18,964 bases of DNA. Origin: Paraprevotella sp. (GTDB taxonomy: Bacteria; Bacteroidota; Bacteroidia; Bacteroidales; Bacteroidaceae). Positions within the stretch are counted from its first letter, which is position 1; each line of letters begins with the position of its first letter. The notes below the pieces were generated by a model. The model was not told where the DNA came from, did no database searches, and worked only from the letters and a program-made list of their open reading frames with translations. Made by a program: the position numbers and the translations under genes. The stretch is from positions 1 through 18,964 of the forward strand of contig JAGBUF010000290.1 in NCBI GenBank assembly GCA_017630975.1, given 5' to 3'. Positions 16,480 through 18,964 of the stretch are shown piece by piece.

Positions 16480-16992
16480 ATGAATTTTAAAGAACTATGT
16501 CAGTTGCGTTATTCAGTACGCTCATATAAGCCCGATGCCATCCCGTCTGCAACCATGGAGTATATCAAAGAATGTGCCAGATTAGCTCCTTCGGCTGTCA
16601 ACAGACAGCCTTGGCAATTCTTTACCATCACAAATGAAGAAGATAAGCAACGATTACAACAATGCTACGACCGCGATTGGTTTAAGGAAGCACCTGCATA
16701 CATCCTGGTTTGTGAAAACGCAGGAGAAGCTTGGACCAGGAGATATGACAACAAGAACCATGCTGACATTGACGCATCCATCGCCATAGAGCATATCTGC
16801 TTGGCGGCTGCTGAACAAGGTCTTGGAACCTGTTGGGTATGTAACTTTAGGGTACAGATGTGCCAAGAGTTGTTCCAAATTCCAGAACATCTTTACCCTG
16901 TAGCCATTATCCCAATCGGCTACCCTGCATCTGCAGAAGTTCCGGAAAAAACTCGCAAGGAGATGTCCGAAATATGGACAGAACAAAAATAA
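16480..16992 (+). CDS. Small nitroreductase-family FMN oxidoreductase
   Basis: A 170-residue nitroreductase-fold flavoprotein, the short form of the family. Arg10, Ser12 and Arg14 (LRYSVRSYKPD) form the FMN phosphate site. APSAVNRQPWQF at 36-47 is the classic second flavin-binding loop, and AEQGLGTCWV is the glycine-rich segment near the isoalloxazine ring. The protein is probably a cytoplasmic dimer using NAD(P)H; the substrate is unknown. I chose ATG 16480, which is preceded by a correctly spaced promoter, over TTG 16450. The gene is monocistronic, ending 20 bases before a strong stem-loop. It shares little beyond the family pattern with the longer nitroreductase at the start of the window. 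Confidence 0.9.
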   Translation: MNFKELCQLRYSVRSYKPDAIPSATMEYIKECARLAPSAVNRQPWQFFTITNEEDKQRLQQCYDRDWFKEAPAYILVCENAGEAWTRRYDNKNHADIDASIAIEHICLAAAEQGLGTCWVCNFRVQMCQELFQIPEHLYPVAIIPIGYPASAEVPEKTRKEMSEIWTEQK

Positions 16993-17011
16993 TATAAAGA
17001 CTATATATCAA

Positions 17012-17051
17012 AAAATAAGAAGAAAGTACATCAGTGCTTTCTTCTTATTTT
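17012..17051. terminator. Bidirectional terminator overlapping the end of nhaC
   Basis: The arms AAAATAAGAAGAAAG (17012-17026) and CTTTCTTCTTATTTT (17037-17051) pair over 15 bp. Three further pairs (T-G, A-T, C-G) extend this to an 18 bp stem with an ATCA tetraloop. T-rich arm ends give a U-tract in both directions. It follows the plus-strand nitroreductase by 19 bases. For the minus-strand nhaC it starts inside the coding sequence: the stop codon at 17031-17033 is in the loop and inner stem. Confidence 0.85.
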
Positions 17052-18464
17052 GTATTCCATAGCTGCCAACAACAATGTGAAGCAAGGGCTCAGATAATTG
17101 AAAAAGCAATAGGGTAAATAGACCAAGGTCGACACACCCAACACCATTGACTGTGTCATACCACACGAATTCCATGGCACAAGTACAGAAGTTACTGTGA
17201 CAGCATCCTCTGTGGTACGACTCAACAATCTGTTCTCGTACCCCATCTTCTGATAAACTTCCTTGAACATATTACCTGTCAATATCAAAGAAAGATACTG
17301 ATCGGCACATACTACATTCATAAAAAGTCCAACCCCTACCGTAGAGCCTACTAATGTAAAAGTATTGCGCGCCATACGTACAAACATACGCATAATGCTT
17401 TCTATCATGCCTGAGGCACTCATTGAAGCACCAAAAATCATTGCACAGAATATCAACCATACAGTACTCATCATCCCTGCCATACCACGTGTTGCCACCA
17501 GATCGTTCAACTCCGGTACACCTGTTTCCAATCCTGTGCTACCATACACCAGAATCATCACTCCTCGGAAACGGTTCATCAGAGAATCACTTCCGCTACC
17601 GGCAATACTATCTACCAAGTCAGATTGCGCCACTACAGCTGCAACACATGCCATTATCGTTGCACAAAATAAAATGACAATTGCGGGTAAACGACGTGCT
17701 ATCATAACAGCCGTAACAATGGGGACAATCATCAACCATGGCGAAAGCGTAAAAGCTTTGGATAGACCTTCAGCATACAGACTCACATTCACTGATTCCG
17801 CGTCAGCCATATTCCATCCTACCACCATAAAAATCAACAATCCAATCAAAAATGCCGGAATAGTTGTATACATCATATACCTGATATGAACAAAAAGTGG
17901 CGTACCGGTAGTAGAGGATGCCAACACGGTTGTTTCACTCATTGGAGAAATTTTGTCTCCAAAATATGCTCCGGAAATGATTGCACCGGCAATCCATCCT
18001 TCATGGAATCCCAAAGCCTTACCGATACCCAACAAAGCAATACCTATTGTTGCAATCGTTGTCCACGAGCTACCTGTCATCACAGAAACCACTGCACAAA
18101 TCAGACATGAAGAAACCAAAAACCAATACGGGTTGATGACTTGCATGCCATAATAAATCATCGTAGGGACTATACCACTCACCATCCATGCACCTCCTAC
18201 AGCCCCAATCAACAAAAGGATTAAAATGGCTTGTGATACATTACTGATATTTTCTGTAACGGCAGACTCGAAATCAGGCCATTTCATCGTTTTGCACACA
18301 ATCCCTATCACCACACAACAAGCAGAAGACAACAGTAAGGCGATTTGACTTGCACCGGATAATGCATCACTACCGAACGCTCTGATTACGCATATTAACA
18401 TTCCCACTAAAACCATTAGTGGAACAAAGGAAATCCATACAGGAGGAATCTTTTTATCTTTCAT
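17031..18464 (-). CDS. nhaC: Na+/H+ antiporter, NhaC family
   Basis: A 477-residue inner-membrane protein with about 11-12 hydrophobic segments that exchanges Na+ for H+. Family motifs are clear: MTGSSWTTIATIG at 129-141, AYFGDKISPMSETTVLAS at 166-183 (Asp170 and the polar SPxSET run sit in a probable transport site), and LVPWNSCG near the C-terminus. The ATG at 18464 begins MKDKKIPPVW and leads directly into the first membrane segment. Length fits NhaC (about 450-490). Its last codons (encoding KIRRKH) and stop lie within the terminator stem-loop at 17012-17051. The next gene upstream, a POT transporter, is on the same strand 72 bases away with a hairpin between. I could not find a convincing promoter in that gap. 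Together with oadGAB it points to Na+ cycling. Confidence 0.93.
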   Translation of the reverse strand: MKDKKIPPVWISFVPLMVLVGMLICVIRAFGSDALSGASQIALLLSSACCVVIGIVCKTMKWPDFESAVTENISNVSQAILILLLIGAVGGAWMVSGIVPTMIYYGMQVINPYWFLVSSCLICAVVSVMTGSSWTTIATIGIALLGIGKALGFHEGWIAGAIISGAYFGDKISPMSETTVLASSTTGTPLFVHIRYMMYTTIPAFLIGLLIFMVVGWNMADAESVNVSLYAEGLSKAFTLSPWLMIVPIVTAVMIARRLPAIVILFCATIMACVAAVVAQSDLVDSIAGSGSDSLMNRFRGVMILVYGSTGLETGVPELNDLVATRGMAGMMSTVWLIFCAMIFGASMSASGMIESIMRMFVRMARNTFTLVGSTVGVGLFMNVVCADQYLSLILTGNMFKEVYQKMGYENRLLSRTTEDAVTVTSVLVPWNSCGMTQSMVLGVSTLVYLPYCFFNYLSPCFTLLLAAMEYKIRRKH

Positions 18465-18485
18465 CCAGACGATTTTTATAAAATA

Positions 18486-18517
18486 AATGCGCCACCATTT
18501 ACAAACAGCGGCGCATT
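18486..18517 (-). terminator. Terminator after the POT transporter gene
   Basis: AATGCGCC (18486-18493) and GGCGCATT (18510-18517) form an 8 bp G/C-rich stem with a 16-base loop. On the minus strand the stem is followed by a T-rich run (TTTATTTTATAAAAA-like). It lies 19 bases after the transporter stop. Some read-through into nhaC is possible since no separate promoter is evident. Confidence 0.65.
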
Positions 18518-18536
18518 ATATCATCATGTTTAAATA

Positions 18537-18964
18537 TTATGCTACTTTTTCAAGGCGCTTCAAAATTGAGAAGATGAAGATTGCAGAAAGCAAACAGATA
18601 GCGATAAGAACACCCCAAATCAATTTCAAATCTAATCCCCACATCAATCCGGGAATCAGGATCAGGAAGTTACCAATTGCAGTCGCCACAAACCATCCGC
18701 CCATCATCATACCTTTATATTTAGGAGGAGCCACCTTGCTTACGAAAGAGATACCAATCGGTGAAAGCAACAACTCGGCAATGGTTAAAACGAAGTATGT
18801 ACTGATTAACAAATTCGGAGAAACGAGGGTGGCTGTACCTGCCTCAACTGCAGCCTTTTGTGCCTCTGCCGCAGGTAAGTTCCAAGAACCAATCATCAAA
18901 ATAACAAAGGCAATAGCAGCTACAAGCATACCTAAACCTATTTTCATTGGTGAAGAAGGTTCAT
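18537..18964 (-). CDS. POT-family (PTR2) proton-coupled peptide transporter, C-terminal part only
   Basis: The reading frame is open to the window edge, so only the last 140 or so residues are present. Three or four hydrophobic segments are visible. The stretch IAELLLSPIGISFVSKVAP is the typical POT C-terminal-domain motif: a conserved Glu, then SPxG, then AP. It is followed by KYKGMMMGGWFVATAIGNFL, also characteristic. The protein would import di- or tripeptides with protons. An ATG at 18945-18947 is internal (the frame continues upstream as ...EPSSP), so it is not the start. The substrate range cannot be judged from this fragment. Its 3' end is followed by a hairpin before nhaC. Confidence 0.88.
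   Translation of the reverse strand, partial: EPSSPMKIGLGMLVAAIAFVILMIGSWNLPAAEAQKAAVEAGTATLVSPNLLISTYFVLTIAELLLSPIGISFVSKVAPPKYKGMMMGGWFVATAIGNFLILIPGLMWGLDLKLIWGVLIAICLLSAIFIFSILKRLEKVA

Noticed and set aside
17365..17889. 174-residue plus-strand ORF inside nhaC
   Set aside because: Antisense to a clear NhaC reading frame with no independent support.
1..18964. CRISPR arrays, tRNA/rRNA genes or insertion sequences
   Set aside because: No regularly spaced identical repeats with spacers, no tRNA-like cloverleaf, no ribosomal RNA stretches and no transposase motifs were found by reading the window.

Overview
The window looks like chromosomal DNA from a member of the Bacteroidales (Bacteroidota), probably a gut or oral Bacteroides/Prevotella-like anaerobe. 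Three things support this. Almost every divergent intergenic region carries the Bacteroidota -7 promoter element TAnnTTTG, and Shine-Dalgarno sequences are weak or absent. There is a fused MurF-alanine racemase next to a GSCFA-domain protein, a well-known Bacteroidota arrangement. The metabolism fits an anaerobe: B12-dependent ribonucleotide reductase, a Na+-pumping decarboxylase, NhaC and flavin nitroreductases. I see no rRNA, tRNA, CRISPR array, insertion sequence, integrase or phage gene.

Layout. 1-1071: a nitroreductase-family oxidoreductase on the minus strand, divergent from the next unit; its 301-base upstream region carries three near-identical A/T-rich repeats and good promoter motifs. 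1072-3985: nrdJ (class II ribonucleotide reductase) followed 7 bases later by folB (dihydroneopterin aldolase), both feeding DNA precursor synthesis. 3986-4235: an A/T-rich gap with one perfect 8+8 palindrome. 4236-7620: an oadG-oadA-oadB operon for a biotin-dependent membrane decarboxylase, ended by a strong stem-loop shared with the convergent unit. 7693-11154 (minus): GSCFA gene then murF-alr, probably one transcript. 11225-14523 (plus): dxs then trkA, overlapping by ATGA. 14527-16365 (minus): an OLD/AAA-type ATPase followed by a DUF4435/TOPRIM-like protein. 16480-16992 (plus): a small nitroreductase. 17031-18464 (minus): nhaC Na+/H+ antiporter. 18537-18964 (minus): the C-terminal end of a POT-family peptide transporter cut by the window edge.

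How genes work together. NrdJ makes deoxynucleotides and FolB serves the folate needed for thymidylate. OadGAB would couple decarboxylation to Na+ export, and NhaC would use or balance Na+ and H+ gradients. MurF-Alr supplies and uses D-alanine for peptidoglycan. Dxs starts isoprenoid synthesis, and TrkA is the NAD-sensing cytoplasmic subunit of a K+ uptake system whose channel subunit (TrkH) is not in this window.

The most interesting candidate system is the ATPase + DUF4435 pair at 14527-16365. Its domain pairing and gene order resemble the PARIS (AriA/AriB) anti-phage system and a split OLD nuclease, but the ATPase is short. Nothing mobile is visible around it, so it may be a resident Bacteroidales gene pair of unknown function. 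Second is the oadA product, whose carboxyltransferase keeps the metal and catalytic residues but departs from the usual OadA motifs around the substrate pocket.
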